This document shows, piece by piece, positions 45,553 to 56,313 of a stretch of 64,000 nucleotides of DNA. The notes under the pieces are model-generated. The model made no database searches, was not told where the DNA came from, and worked only from the letters and a program-made list of their open reading frames with translations. The DNA is from Orientallactaga sibirica (Eukaryota > Chordata > Mammalia > Rodentia > Dipodidae), in contig JAEOAD010000005.1 of NCBI GenBank assembly GCA_036365145.1, positions 558,001-622,000 on the forward strand. The letters run 5' to 3'. Position 1 is the stretch's first letter. The number at the start of each line of letters is the position of its first letter. The position numbers and the translations under genes were made by a program.

Positions 45553-45892
45553 CTTCCTTATTACAGAAGCAACTGAACTAAGAAGCAACTCCATCATTAG
45601 CTTTTATAGCAGCTTCCTGGACTACTACAAAATTACACCTAGAAAAAATTTTGAATAGGTAAATTTTAAAGGGGGAATAATCATTAATGCAATGTGGAAG
45701 AGATCAGAGATCAGGGCAGTGAGAACAGAAAGAATTAGATAAAAAGAACTCAACGAGTTTAAAATAAAGATATGAAAGTAAGAGGAGGGTTCATGGGGAA
45801 GAAGTAGGATGTCAGTGGAAGGGAAGTGGGTCAGAGAGGGCAATTGTAAGGAATAATAAGAAAATATAGTATATACATGTGATAAAAGAATT
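45553..45892. other. Anonymous sequence
   Basis: A-rich on the plus strand, no recognisable gene. Confidence 0.5.
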
Positions 45893-45900
45893 TGAGTTCC

Positions 45901-47089
45901 TTGTATGTCAACACGCAGAATATTTGGGGTGTTCCCAGATCACTCTCCTATGAATTAAAGAATTAAATCCATGGACCACAGGATAAGATTCAGAAAGATT
46001 TTATTATAGCTTTGAACTTTAGAGAAGAGAAGAGGACCTGAAGTTGAGCACACAAGAGAAGGAAGCAAGGTAAGGCTCCTGCCCAGGGAGGAGAGAGGGG
46101 ACTTTCAGAAGCCCCATGAGAGAGGAAGGCAGAGCTCCTGCTGAGAGAGGCAAGGGGGGTTTGAGAAGTCCACCTTGAGACTCAGTTCTGGGAACTGAAA
46201 GATGTACCACTTATCACAGAGAGAATTCAAGCAATTTTAAAATTATTAGCACAGAGACTGCTTTTAGGTAACCAAAGCAACGTATTTAAGGGAAATAGAG
46301 ATCTAGGAAGAAGGTTAGTGCAGAGTCAAGCACATGGGAAGCAGGAAACACGCACTCATCTGGAAAACACAGCATAGTACATGAGAGTCATTTAAGAGAA
46401 ATTGAGGTTTTTTTTAGGGAACAGACACATGGAGGAGAGAATTTAGTGCTTACGTTGGGGGACTTAGAAGGAACGCTTATAGCATCTACCCTGAGTTTCC
46501 CCATGGAGGAAGGTTAAAAGGGCAAATGGTGGTGACTTAAGGAAGAATAACAGAGAGACAATATTGAGATGAGAAATGAGTAGTAAAGAGTGTTATACCC
46601 ATGGTCACCCCGAGTTTAGAGAAATAGCACAGGTAATAAGCCTAGAGTTAGAGAAAGCACCCACATGGTAGTTCTGGAGTATAAGGAAAATATGCATGTG
46701 GTAGATTCAGAGACCAGAGGAAAATCATACATGTAACTAAAGTGAGAATTTACATCAAACTATAAAGCAGAGGCAAGCAGAAAAACTATCCAGACCAAGA
46801 AACAGTATTCTGCCCGCCCCATACCTAGCCAGGCTTGGTGAGAGGGGAAGCCACTCATATGTACCCAAGCAGAGATGAGAGCGAGTCCAGAGAGAGCAGC
46901 AAGAAGGTCATAGCTTTTATGGAGTGGAAAATGTGTTCCTTCATCAGATTCAGGTATGTAAAGGGAAGACCTGATTAGTTTGTAAATTGGGAGGGCAGAG
47001 CCTAAGGCCAGCCCACCTGGGCCATCTATCTAGGCAGCATGCTAGACTGTGGGCAGCAGGGGGCGCTGCAGATCAGTCTTGATCAGACA
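45901..47089 (-). mobile_element. Possible ~1.2-kb ERV LTR
   Basis: On the minus strand the block starts TGTCTGATCAAGACTG and ends with AATAAAATCTTTCTG (plus 45990-46004), then a U5-like stretch ending CGTGTTGACATACA. TGAGTTCC occurs immediately left (45893-45900) and immediately right (47090-47097), a possible target-site duplication, although it is offset by one base from TG/CA ends. The plus strand is purine-rich (AGAGAAG, GGAGGAGAG). Composition and poly(A) layout suggest a long ERV LTR; the family is unknown to me. Confidence 0.5.
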
Positions 47090-47097
47090 TGAGTTCC

Positions 47098-47757
47098 ATT
47101 TCTGCCAGGAGTTCTAGTCTTGTGCCAGGGTGAAGTGGCATGTGGAGTGGCATCTCCTGGTTCTCTCTGGGCCTCAATCTCTAACCGAAACTGTCTAAAA
47201 CAAGCTAGCTTTCTCCTGTTCTCCTTCAGAAGTATGTAACTTGTTTTGATTTTACAGAGCTTACAGTTAAGGGACAGTCTTAAATCTCAGATGAAAGTTG
47301 GGACTTTGAAATAGTCTTAATATTGGTAAAGCTTACGGGAACTTTTGAATTCGGACTGAATACACTTTGCAATGTGAGATCGTCATGAGCCTATGGAGGC
47401 CAGGGGCAGACTGATAGGTTGAATGCTTGGCCCTATAAACTCCAGTTAGTTTTGATTAAACTGCCCTAAAATTGACCCCTTAGCAGACAGATTCCTGCTA
47501 GAGGAGGTGAGGGTCAGATCTGATTTCAGCCCTACTAGGTGTGCTCAGAGCTATTTGGGCTCTGGTGGGTTGTGCTTGCTGGTAGTGTTTTTTTTTTTTC
47601 TCTTTCTGCTATGCGGTCTTGTGTTGGAGTGAGCTAGCCTTTTCTGCCATTTATGGAACTTCCCCTGGATTCTGTAAGCTGAAATAAACTCCTTTCTCCC
47701 ATAAGCTTTGTCTGATTGGATATTTGTCTCAGCAATGTGGAGCTGACTGCAATAATA
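47098..47757 (+). mobile_element. MaLR element: internal remnant plus 3' LTR
   Basis: The sequence 47280-47410 parallels MaLR interior ends (GGGAACTTTTGAATTCGG, GAGCCTATGGAGGCCAGGGG). The LTR proper starts near 47410 (GGTTGAATGCTTGGCC) and ends TGGAGCTGACTGCAA near 47750, with GCTGAAATAAACTCC as poly(A) signal. Its middle matches the solo LTR at 18644-19004 (TTCTGCCATTTATGGAACTT). Left limit uncertain. Confidence 0.65.
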
Positions 47758-47822
47758 TATACATGTATACTTATATACACATATGTATATATAATATGTA
47801 TAATGCATAATATATAGAATCT
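47750..47822. repeat. (AT)/(TACA)-rich tract
   Basis: About 70 bases of ATATAT/TGTATA alternation directly after the LTR end. Low complexity. Confidence 0.8.
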
Positions 47823-48490
47823 TATTTAGCCGCATTATATTTGCCCTCCTTTAAGATAAACTAAGACTGCATATTTATCAACTGTCAAAACTAGAATTTA
47901 AAGCCAGAATATACTGCTCACATACATCAAACTTTCATCACTTTTAAAGAGGCATGCCTTGCAGAGCTTGAAACAGTGGCTTGAGTGAGTGGATTTACCC
48001 AAGGGGTACTTTCAACAGAAAGAGACCAAGACAACATAATGTAATGAGTGAAGGAGTTAAGTCAGGATGTGTTCTCTGGATATAGCATGATCCCTAGAGA
48101 GTTCTAGAGTACAAAATAGGCCATACTTATTTCCATTTTGAGGCAAGGGAGCAGTCCTTCTCTATCCCCATGTCAGGTAAACCTTGCTATAGTGTGTGCC
48201 AGGGTGGTGGGAGAGGCAAGAACTAAGAGCAGTTAGCAGCACCTGGAGGATGGGACACTGATTGTAGGGGTTGTAGCAGGCCAAAGACTAAGAATGGTCA
48301 ACAAAACAGATCTGAATATAATTCATTTAAAAATGTAATTTCATCTTACATCTTTCTTCTGAAATATGGATATAAAAATCTCAGTGTGAATTTTCCCTAG
48401 AGAATATAGAGAACAGCATTTCTAAATTTCAGTTAGGAAGCCAGAAAATAGAGAAAAATGCTCACAAGACACCTATATGGAAATCACAAA
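47823..48490. other. Anonymous sequence
   Basis: No gene or repeat recognised. Confidence 0.5.
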
Positions 48491-48499
48491 TTTTCTTTC

Positions 48500-48872
48500 A
48501 TAGAAAAAACATCTGGTATCATCTCTATGACATCTCTCCCAAAGGTTTAGAAAGTATTATGGAAGAGGTGGCAGAAAGAATGCAAGAGCCATAGGAAGGG
48601 TAGGAGTGCTTTGGAATATTATCTTCCAGACATTACAGTCCATTGCAGTCATAACCTTACAGTGGATGATGCTACCTACGCAAGATCTACATAATGTGAA
48701 GGAAAAAAATTACGATATCAACATGGAAGAGGAGCTAGCTGAAAAGAAGAATTTATCCAGTGGTGGGAAGATGGGGGGATAAAAGAGGGTGGTGGGAGGG
48801 GATTTTGATCAGGTTAAATTGTGTACATGAATGTAAGTTGTCAAATAAAGATGTTTTTAAGAGAAAAATGTC
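48500..48872 (+). repeat. L1 3' UTR, sense
   Basis: GGAAGAGGTGGCAGAAAGAA, CTATGACATCTCTCCC and TGCTACCTACGCAAGATC lead to AATAAAGATGTTTTTAAG at the 3' end. The segment 48570-48775 is nearly identical to the truncated copy at 51462-51652. Confidence 0.8.
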
Positions 48873-48924
48873 TTGTGAATTAGGAATATTTTCTTATGGT
48901 CAAAGTAATGAAATTAAAATGGTT

Positions 48925-49144
48925 GGGCTGGAGAGATGGCTTAGTGGTTAAGGTATTTGCCTGTGAAGCCAAAGGACCGAGGTTTGATTCCCCAGGACCC
49001 ATGTAAGCCAGATGCACAAGGGGCACATGTGTCTGGAGTTCATTTTCAGTGGCTAGAGGCCCTGGTGTGCCCATTCTTTCTCTATCTGTCTGTCTTCTCT
49101 ATACCTCTCTCTGCTTGCAAATAAATAAATGAATTAAAATAAAA
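48925..49144 (+). repeat. DIP-like SINE with 10-bp TSD
   Basis: TAAAATGGTT at 48915-48924 and 49145-49154. GGGCTGGAGAGATGGCTTAG start, GGTTTGATTCCCCAGGACC single B-box region (contrast with 9221 and 51675), CT-rich segment, AAATAAATAAATG tail. A good reference for the ordinary subfamily. Confidence 0.96.
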
Positions 49145-49154
49145 TAAAATGGTT

Positions 49155-50384
49155 GACACCTTGCATAAGATGACAAAGACTCTAAGCGAGACTTGAGATC
49201 AAGTTTATCTGACTGAATACATTTTTATAATAAACAGATTACAAGATTTCATCCCAAAACATACTAAAATGAGCTTTCAAACTGAATAAATAGAAATAAT
49301 GGTTGCCTAATTGCTTCATGATATGGAGGCAAATTAGAGTTAATTCATGTTATTTGATTTGTTTTTGCTTATAGAATTTTAGAACATATATGTTTTAATG
49401 ATTACTGAAACTCTACATTTAGAATAATTTAAATTTTGTTTTTCCCATGTATGCCATATAACAAAGTTGTTAATCATATAGGCTCAATGTCCACTTCTTA
49501 GTACTTATAAGCAAATGCATTGCTTTCAAAGGTATGCTGTGATATGTCATATATAGTTTTTCTAGTAAAGAGAATGATTTTCTGAATATTTAAATTCCAA
49601 ATGACTTGATAAGTCAGAAAGTCAATGAAGTATGATAAACAGACTGAGTGGAAACATTTTATTTAAACAGCCTAGTCTAAAACACTCATTCTTCAGAAAT
49701 GTCAAGATTAGATTAGTTTGGTTAGGAGTCCCATTTTCTGAATAAAAATTTGAACCGAAGTGACAATGATTTTACTTCCTCTTGGGAAAAGTATCAAATT
49801 AACTCTTAGCTCTTTTCTCAGAGTTCAATGTGCAGCTGTTTGGGTTTAGTACAGATTTCCTTTCCTCAGTCCACATAAAAGTTTAATCTCTAAAATTCAA
49901 TGTTAGTTGTACGAAGAGAATATCAATCTGTGACAACAGCATTTATAGGCAGGAGCTTTGGAAAGAGACTATGTATAGAAGATGGAAATCTGGTAGCTTT
50001 ATAAGGGGTAGTGACCAGAACACAGGCACGTGCATGCAGGTTATCTGTCTCTTGCTATGTGATGCTATATACCTTTGCATAGTCCTATCAATAAGAAGGC
50101 CATCCTCTGTGAAGTAATGTAGTTCAAGGAGACACAGATAAGAGCTTGTGCCCTGCTGTTTGGACTTTAAGACTCCAGAACCATGAGTTGAACAAAATCC
50201 AACCCAACCAAATCAAAACCAAGACTCATCAAGATGATGAGAAAAAGAGAAAACCCAGTGCTTAGCACTGGATGAGTCATCTTTGTCACACCTATATTAT
50301 TTCAGAGGAGGATATGAGTAACAATATGAGTGCTATTCTCACAGCTTGCCAGATAAGCTTCTCCATGGAAAGAGTAGTAGACAC
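49155..50384. other. Anonymous sequence
   Basis: AT-rich, no gene. At 50100-50190 the order GGCCATCCTCTGTGAA, TTTGGACTTTAAGACTCCAG and AACCATGAG faintly recalls an old MaLR LTR end, too weak to call. Confidence 0.5.
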
Positions 50385-50785
50385 TAAGGAGACTCAAATC
50401 TCATCATAGCTGAAAATAAGAGACTGCAGAAAGCTCGGAACTGAATGAGACATCTGTCATACCCTCCAAAGCTCACAGACCATTGCAGAAGAGGGTACAG
50501 ACAGAGTGTCAGACCCACAGGATGGTAAGGAGTGCTTTGGGGCACAGGGTTCTGGAGAGGAACTGACTGGTGCATTCATAACGTTGCAGTGGTTCCCATA
50601 AAACCCGCACAACTTGAGACCATCATCCTTTTGAAATAGAATGACAAAAAGAACGAGACATCAACCAGACTACTGAAAAGAGGATATTTCAGGAATGAAG
50701 TGGGGGAGGGGAGGGAGAAGAGGCTCATAAGACAGGAATACAAGCAAATTACATTACGTTCATTTATTAAAATTCTCCTAGACCA
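50385..50785 (+). repeat. L1 3' UTR, sense
   Basis: TACCCTCCAAAGCTCACAG, GGAGTGCTTTGGGGCACAG, GGGGGAGGGGAGGGAGAAG and the terminal TTACGTTCATTTATTAAAAT share order with 33700-34125 and 48500-48872. Confidence 0.7.
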
Positions 50786-50894
50786 TTAGTTTTGAAGACA
50801 TGTATCTGTTTAAAACATGCCCATGATACTGAAATAGTATTTTAAAGGGAAAATATCACAGCTTTCCTATGAGACAAAATGAGAATAAGAGGCC

Positions 50895-51313
50895 TGTTGT
50901 AGGGATAAACCTGGAGGGATAAACCTCCAAACCAGACAGTTTATGTCAGACATAGGATTTATTTCAAGCTTATAGATCCAGAGGAAGTTCCATAATAGCA
51001 GAAGAAGCTGACCCCCTTTCACAGACCCATGCAGAGACAAAAACCACCACCAGCACCACAAGCAAGAGCAAAAAAATCAAACAAACAACAAAAAACAACA
51101 ACAAAAATAAACCCTGCAGCCCAGCCCAGGGAAGCCAGGCAGAGAAGAAGCACTGGGAATGCCCTCAGCTAGGAATCCACATCCCAAACACACTTGGGTT
51201 GGACCCAGGATCTTTCCCTAGTGACAATTCTTCAACCAGGTGGCTGGAAATTCAAGTTACAAGCTTTAATAAACTCCTGAGTCTATTGCAGGACATAAAC
51301 TCAAGCTACCACA
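50895..51313 (-). mobile_element. Solo LTR with 5-bp TSD
   Basis: AGGCC occurs at 50890-50894 and 51314-51318. The 419-bp insert has inverted ends TGTTGTAG...CTACCACA. On the minus strand it begins TGTGGTAGCTTGAG, carries GAAATAAATCC about 65-75 bp before its 3' end and ends CTACAACA. This is a complete LTR by structure. I do not recognise the family. The TG/CA ends, AATAAA placement and exact duplication are all visible. Confidence 0.8.
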
Positions 51314-51445
51314 AGGCCATTAGTAATAGTTGGGTAGAATATATATTTGCTAAACTATTTGGTCATGTTTGTCACTAAAGAATCAAGAAATGCAGAAATT
51401 AATAAGTTACTGAGTTGTTTAAAAATAATAATGGATCTGCAAAAA

Positions 51446-51665
51446 ATCTTTGAATGTAAGAGCCATAGGAAGCCATAGGAAGGGTAGGGGTGCTTTGGAA
51501 TACTATCTTCCAGACATTACCGTCCATTGCAGTCATAACCTTACAGTGGATGATGCTACCTACGCAAGATCTACATCGTGTGAAGGAAAAAATTACGATA
51601 TCAACATGGAAGAGGTGCTAGTTCCAAAGAAGAATGTATCCAGTAGTGGGAAGATGTTTAAAAAT
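51446..51665 (+). mobile_element. L1 3' UTR insertion, 12-bp TSD
   Basis: GATCTGCAAAAA at 51434-51445 and, after a later SINE, at 51959-51970. The body matches 48570-48775 but stops at GGGAAGATG and goes into an A-rich end, lacking the last ~90 bp of the 48.5-kb copy. It also has a small internal duplication of GCCATAGGAA (51462-51481). Confidence 0.8.
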
Positions 51666-51674
51666 AAGAATTGA

Positions 51675-51951
51675 GGGCTGGAGAGATGGCTTAGTGGTTA
51701 AAGTGCCTGCCTCCTAAGCCTAAGAACGCTGGTTCCAATCTCCAGCGGTTCCAATCTCCAGGTCCCATGTTTAGCCAGGTGCAAAGTGATGCAAGGGCGC
51801 AATGCTGCACTTGACCACAAAGGGGCACACACATCTGGATTTCATTCGCAGCAGATGAGACACTGCTGGTGCGTCCATCTCTATCTGTCTTCCTCTCCCT
51901 CTCTCTTTCTTTCTCTCTCTGTGTCTCGCTCCAAAAAAAAAAAAAAAAAAA
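51675..51951 (+). repeat. DIP-like SINE, duplicated-B-box subfamily, 9-bp TSD
   Basis: AAGAATTGA at 51666-51674 and 51952-51960. GGGCTGGAGAGATGGCTTAG start; tandem 16-bp B-box units at 51731-51746 and 51747-51762; GCAAGGGCGCAATGCTGCAC in place of the ordinary core; CT-rich end and a 20-A tail. Inserted in the A-rich end of the L1 at 51446. Confidence 0.95.
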
Positions 51952-52034
51952 AAGAATTGATCTGCAAAAACCTTTTCAAGGACAGGGCATGTGAAGAGAC
52001 ATAGGAAAAGAGATGTACTTAAAATATTTTATTA

Positions 52035-52990
52035 TTATTAACAATATATTTTGTATGGATACATCATGTGTTGGTAACATTCTTTTCCTTCATCCCTATC
52101 TCCATTCTGCTGGGGACCCTCTTCAGTGGAGTTTCAAGTATTCCCTATGAGGCTGTGGTTTATGTGTTGTGGGAACAGCAGTCAATTATTATTTTTCTTT
52201 TTTTTAGCAGTCAATTATTTTGGGGAGTTTTGGAGAGGGAATGCCTCTGGGCATGATGGCTCAACCTGAGGCTATTACAGTCTTTCCACAAAATTCCCTG
52301 AACCATGGTGGGTGAGTTTTAAGTCTACTTCAGTGGTGAGCTCTTAGGAGCATCTGGATCTCTGCGTTAGTAATGTTGAGTATCGTCGGTGTCTGTCTCC
52401 TTCACCCTGGCATTGATTGTCATGTTCAGCCTGGAAGCAGCACTTTTGCTCATCTCCCCAATTCCTCTGTGGTTTCAGCTGTGGCTTGGCTAAAGTGCAA
52501 GGGGTATTTATCTCCTTAGGTCTTTCTACCTTTTGAAAAAGAACAGATTCTATAATGGAGAGTGAAGTCAGCATAGTCTAAATGGGATAAGAATTGTTAA
52601 TTTAGAAGAATTTGATGTATGTAACCCATCTTTTAGCTAAAGACTAGTGAGAGCTTGATACTGGAGAGCATAATCTTTGTCTCCCTAGGATTCTGATCTG
52701 GTTCCCAATTCCAGATATGGATTTCTTTACACTGAGCAGATCTCTTAGACAATCAGAAAGTTATTGGTTACCCACCAAGGCTGTGTGCCACTATTGCCCT
52801 GGTGTATACATCCTATCAAGGTGTTTGCTTCTGAGCAGCTTAGACCTCTAGTTGCTCAGACCGTTTTGGTCACTTTCCCCTGTAGCTCATGTAGCACTTT
52901 CCAGCACTAGACAGGCTTACTGTCTGGGGACTGGCAGAGATGGACTTTTGAAGTTACTTGATTTGACCAATCAATTGTATCTAGTATACA
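52035..52990 (-). repeat. L1 3' region, antisense
   Basis: GTATGGATACATCATGTG, TCTGCTGGGGACCCTCTTC, CCCTGAACCATGGTGGG, TGTGGTTTCAGCTGTGGC, GATACTGGAGAGCATAATC and TTACCCACCAAGGCTGTGTG. These cover the 3' UTR and continue toward the ORF2 end, collinear with the inverse of 6908-7645. A 15-base insertion with a 14-bp duplication sits at 52177-52219. Confidence 0.75.
52177..52219 (-). mobile_element. Poly(A)-only insertion with 14-bp TSD
   Basis: AGCAGTCAATTATT at 52177-52190 and again at 52206-52219, separated by 15 bases of nearly pure T (ATTTTTCTTTTTTTT). The related L1 copy near 6303-6320 has only one copy of the site and no T run. The simplest reading is a reverse-transcribed poly(A) tail inserted on the minus strand with a normal target-site duplication. 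Confidence 0.7.
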
Positions 52991-53195
52991 GAGGTAAGGA
53001 AGATGGAATTGTTTGTATTACTGCAATATTCACTAATGGATGAACTTACTCTTATGTGCTCAAGCATAACTTGATATATTGATAATGTTTTTCAAAGTTT
53101 AAGATAATCTTACAAAGTCCAACAGACATGAACATTCAGGATGACTGTTTCTAAGGTAAATCTTTTGTTCTGTCCAATAACATTTTAGAAATAGA
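52991..53195. other. Anonymous sequence
   Basis: Nothing recognised. Confidence 0.5.
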
Positions 53196-53196
53196 A

Positions 53197-53221
53197 CACA
53201 CACACACACACACACACACAC
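53197..53221 (+). repeat. (AC)n microsatellite
   Basis: Perfect AC dinucleotide run of about 25 bases. Confidence 0.97.
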
Positions 53222-54454
53222 GGTTAGTTCCTTCTACTAATGTACTGGGATTTTGCAGTTATTAAGAATAACACATTATTTTAGAAATTGTATTGAGAAA
53301 TTAACATGGTAAATAGTCAAAGTACTAGTCAAGGAAACAGTTTCTCTTCATTCACATCAGTTATTGGTTCATTAACAACTAGAAAATTAAAATGTATTGG
53401 CCTCTGTGTTCTTTTCTAATGATTCCTTCTTTTTTATTTACTTGCACCACAATTATCTTTAGGATGCTTTAGGCAGTATAGTCACTGAAGATACAGAGAT
53501 AAAAAATGCCATCATGATCCTAAAAAATGTTAGAAGATGTGTGAGTGAATAGGTCAATAGAATAAATGTTCACTTGAACTAAATTTGAAGAGCAAATAAG
53601 AACTTGCTTCCACTTTACACTCCAGTAGAGGTGACTATTGCTATGACCATCAATATAACATACCAGTGTTCTGAGACAGGGCCAGAACAAAGAAGGTAAA
53701 GGAACTGACACAACTTACTGGAACATATATTCAAGTTGGAGAGAAAGGATGGATCTATGTAAGCACAGAAGGTCCAGAGTATGCATGGAAATCTATGAAG
53801 ATGATAAGAATACTGAAAAGCATTGAAGTGGAAATGAACATGAAAATTCTGGAGTTCAAGATGGGAATGAGACCCAATATAAGAAATAAAGGGCACAGAG
53901 TAGAATAAGGACATATTAAGAGGACTGTCATGTTCTAAATAATTTTGAATTCATATTAGTGGCCTGAATATGCATGGTCCTTAAAGCATTATAGGTATTT
54001 AGAATGGCTTGATAATTTTGTGCAGGTTTTATTGGTTGTATGAAGAACATGATAAAGTCAAGGAAAACAGCAATAAGCTATAAAGTATTTTATGGGGTGA
54101 TAAGGGCAAAAAGACCATAGAGAGGTGAAGAAAGAGTAAATACAAAGAAAACAAAAAACAGGAAGATTTACATATCATTTCATCTTACTGTTAAATGAGG
54201 AGTGAATTCTTATTTGAGTCTTACACTAATTAGGTTTGGCTAAATAACAATCATGAAATCTTCTTGGTATATTCATTTATTTTCTTGTTCAGACAGCTGC
54301 TGCTATTACTTGAGTAAAACTTGGCTTGACTCAGTTGTGGTTTGATACAATTCTGCCCTAAATACTGCTGAGTTTCCTTGATCTGACCTCTTCACAAGGC
54401 ATCTCATGATGAAAGGCAGGTATGTATAAGAGCATGTCCAATGGCCTTTTATTA
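53222..54454. other. Anonymous sequence, no gene seen
   Basis: Frames at 53520-53711 and 53615-53914 (minus) show no family. The stretch 53600-53920 is purine-rich on the plus strand. Confidence 0.5.
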
Positions 54455-54641
54455 ACATATATTCTGCGTAAAAACAAACCCACCAGGTTTCATTACAATC
54501 TTAACATGAATTTATATATCCTATTGTTAATATTTGCCCCTTATTACTTTCTTTTACTGCCTCCCCTATTGATACCCTTCTTTTCCCCAAACAGTTCCTC
54601 TTCTATTAAAAACTTAATTTAAAAAATTTTAAAAATATATT

Positions 54642-54684
<43 letters not shown>

Positions 54685-55165
54685 TTATTTGAGACAGAGA
54701 AAGAGGGAGGGAGAGAGAGAGAGAGAGAGAGACAGAATGGGAGTACCAGGGCATCCAGGCACTGCAAATGAACTCCAGATGCATGTGCCCCCTCATGCAT
54801 CTGGCTTACATGGGTCCTGGAAAATCCAACTGGGGTCCTTTGGCTTTGCAGGCAAGTGCCTTAACCACTAAGCAATCTCTCCAGCCCTGTAATAACTTAA
54901 TTTTTAAATATAGATTTAAATATATGAGTAAAAGCACACAACATCTGTTTTTCAGGATTTGACTTGTTTTGCTTAACATTTTGATCTCTAGTTCCATCTA
55001 TTTTCCTGAAAATGACATAATTTTAGTTTTTATTATGGATGAGCAAATGCCGTTTACATATCCCACGTTTTCTTTATTCATCCCTCTAGTGATGTACATC
55101 TAGGTTGATAGCATAACAACTTGGCTATTGTGAAGAGGTGCAATGCCTTTAAACTTTAAACATGT
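54455..55165 (-). repeat. Old L1 3' region, antisense, split by DIP
   Basis: TATTTGCCCCTTATTACTTT on the left. To the right of the SINE, ATCTCTAGTTCCATCTATTT, GACATAATTTTAGTTTTTAT, CCCACGTTTTCTTTATTCAT and CAACTTGGCTATTGTGAAG form the classic antisense pattern of older rodent L1 3' ends. The frame 54422-54622 is a reading of this relic. Confidence 0.7.
54621..54890 (-). repeat. DIP-like SINE with (TTTA)n-expanded tail
   Basis: AACTTAATTT occurs at 54611-54620 and 54894-54903 (probable duplication). The reversed tail is expanded to about eleven TTTA units (54641-54687), then GA repeat, core, and CAATCTCTCCAGCCC. Confidence 0.95.
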
Positions 55166-55915
55166 GGTTATGCCATGCATCATTTCATTGACCAAAACAA
55201 TTCATCGTGGAGGGGTGATAAGTTAGCAATTTCATAGGAACCATGAAATTGTTTGAAAAATGAAGGGGTGGTAAGTCAATCCATTTTTAGGAAACCATGC
55301 CAGATATGAGGGTACATAATTCTACTTCTGACCAGTGAAGATCTGAGTCAAAACTTCAATTTATAACTGGCCACATCCAAGTGGCAGGGGAATTCTTGAG
55401 ATAAAGAAAGGAAAAAATGCATAATTTGGACATAAAATATCAAATTTGGGTTTTGATATATTAAATTCACTTTAGTGATTCAGATTATTGATAATTAGTA
55501 GGCAGTTAGAGCTGTTAGAATTATATCAATGCTAGGATCACAGACTAAAGTTGTGACCATTGATGTATGGAAGAGCATATGGAATAAAAACAGAGTCAGA
55601 GGGAATGAGGCCCAACAACATACAAGGGATAGATCGAAGTTAGAGGAAAATGTGAGAAATGTTAGAAATATGAGACGAAGATTGTAGTTTTATATGCTAA
55701 GTCAGTAAAAGGGTTGGTAGAGGAAAGACATAAGAATAATCAAATAGATCTCAAATTAAGAGTATGTTGGTGATTAGCAGATCGGTAAATAACATGGTAA
55801 TATTAACAACGAGATTCATTTCAGGAAAGACCATGCTATCATCCAGTTGCTTTTGCAGACCTACTTTCCTCAGCCCAGTCATTCTCTTCCTTCCCTTCCC
55901 ATTCAGTTCAAAGGC
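55166..55915. other. Anonymous sequence
   Basis: No repeat recognised. Confidence 0.5.
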
Positions 55916-55919
55916 AGCT

Positions 55920-56313
55920 TTTTGCAGCATGTTGTATGTGGGTGCAATTCTCAATATCATCACCACTCAGACTACCACCTTGTACAAGAGCTTTCTGAAA
56001 TCAAAATTCAAGATATTCTGAACAAGACTTATATAAACCTACTCTTTTGAATAATGGCACATCCAGAAGCTATAGATTATTACTAGAAAATTTTCAGTGC
56101 CTAGGATGGGATACCTTCCAGGGAGTTGTTGGCCAGGGAGGTCCCTGTTGCCTCCACAACATTATTGGGTATTGCCAAGGCCCTTGGTTTCCCTTGAGAA
56201 ACAGATGGTAAGACCCTAGTGCAAAGACAACTTTTTACAGCATGTTGTATGTGGGTGCAAGTTTCTATATCATCGCCCCTCAGACTACCACCTTGTACAA
56301 GAACTTCCTGAAT
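55920..56313. repeat. Local direct duplication of ~82 bp
   Basis: The segments 55920-56001 and 56232-56313 are clearly alike. Both contain CATGTTGTATGTGGGTGCAA and CTCAGACTACCACCTTGTAC, with scattered mismatches. They sit 312 bp apart in the same orientation. The sequence between them is not obviously repeated. The origin is unknown: an old local duplication or two copies of one unrecognised repeat. Frames 55751-55966 and 56101-56379 (minus) cover them. Confidence 0.85.
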
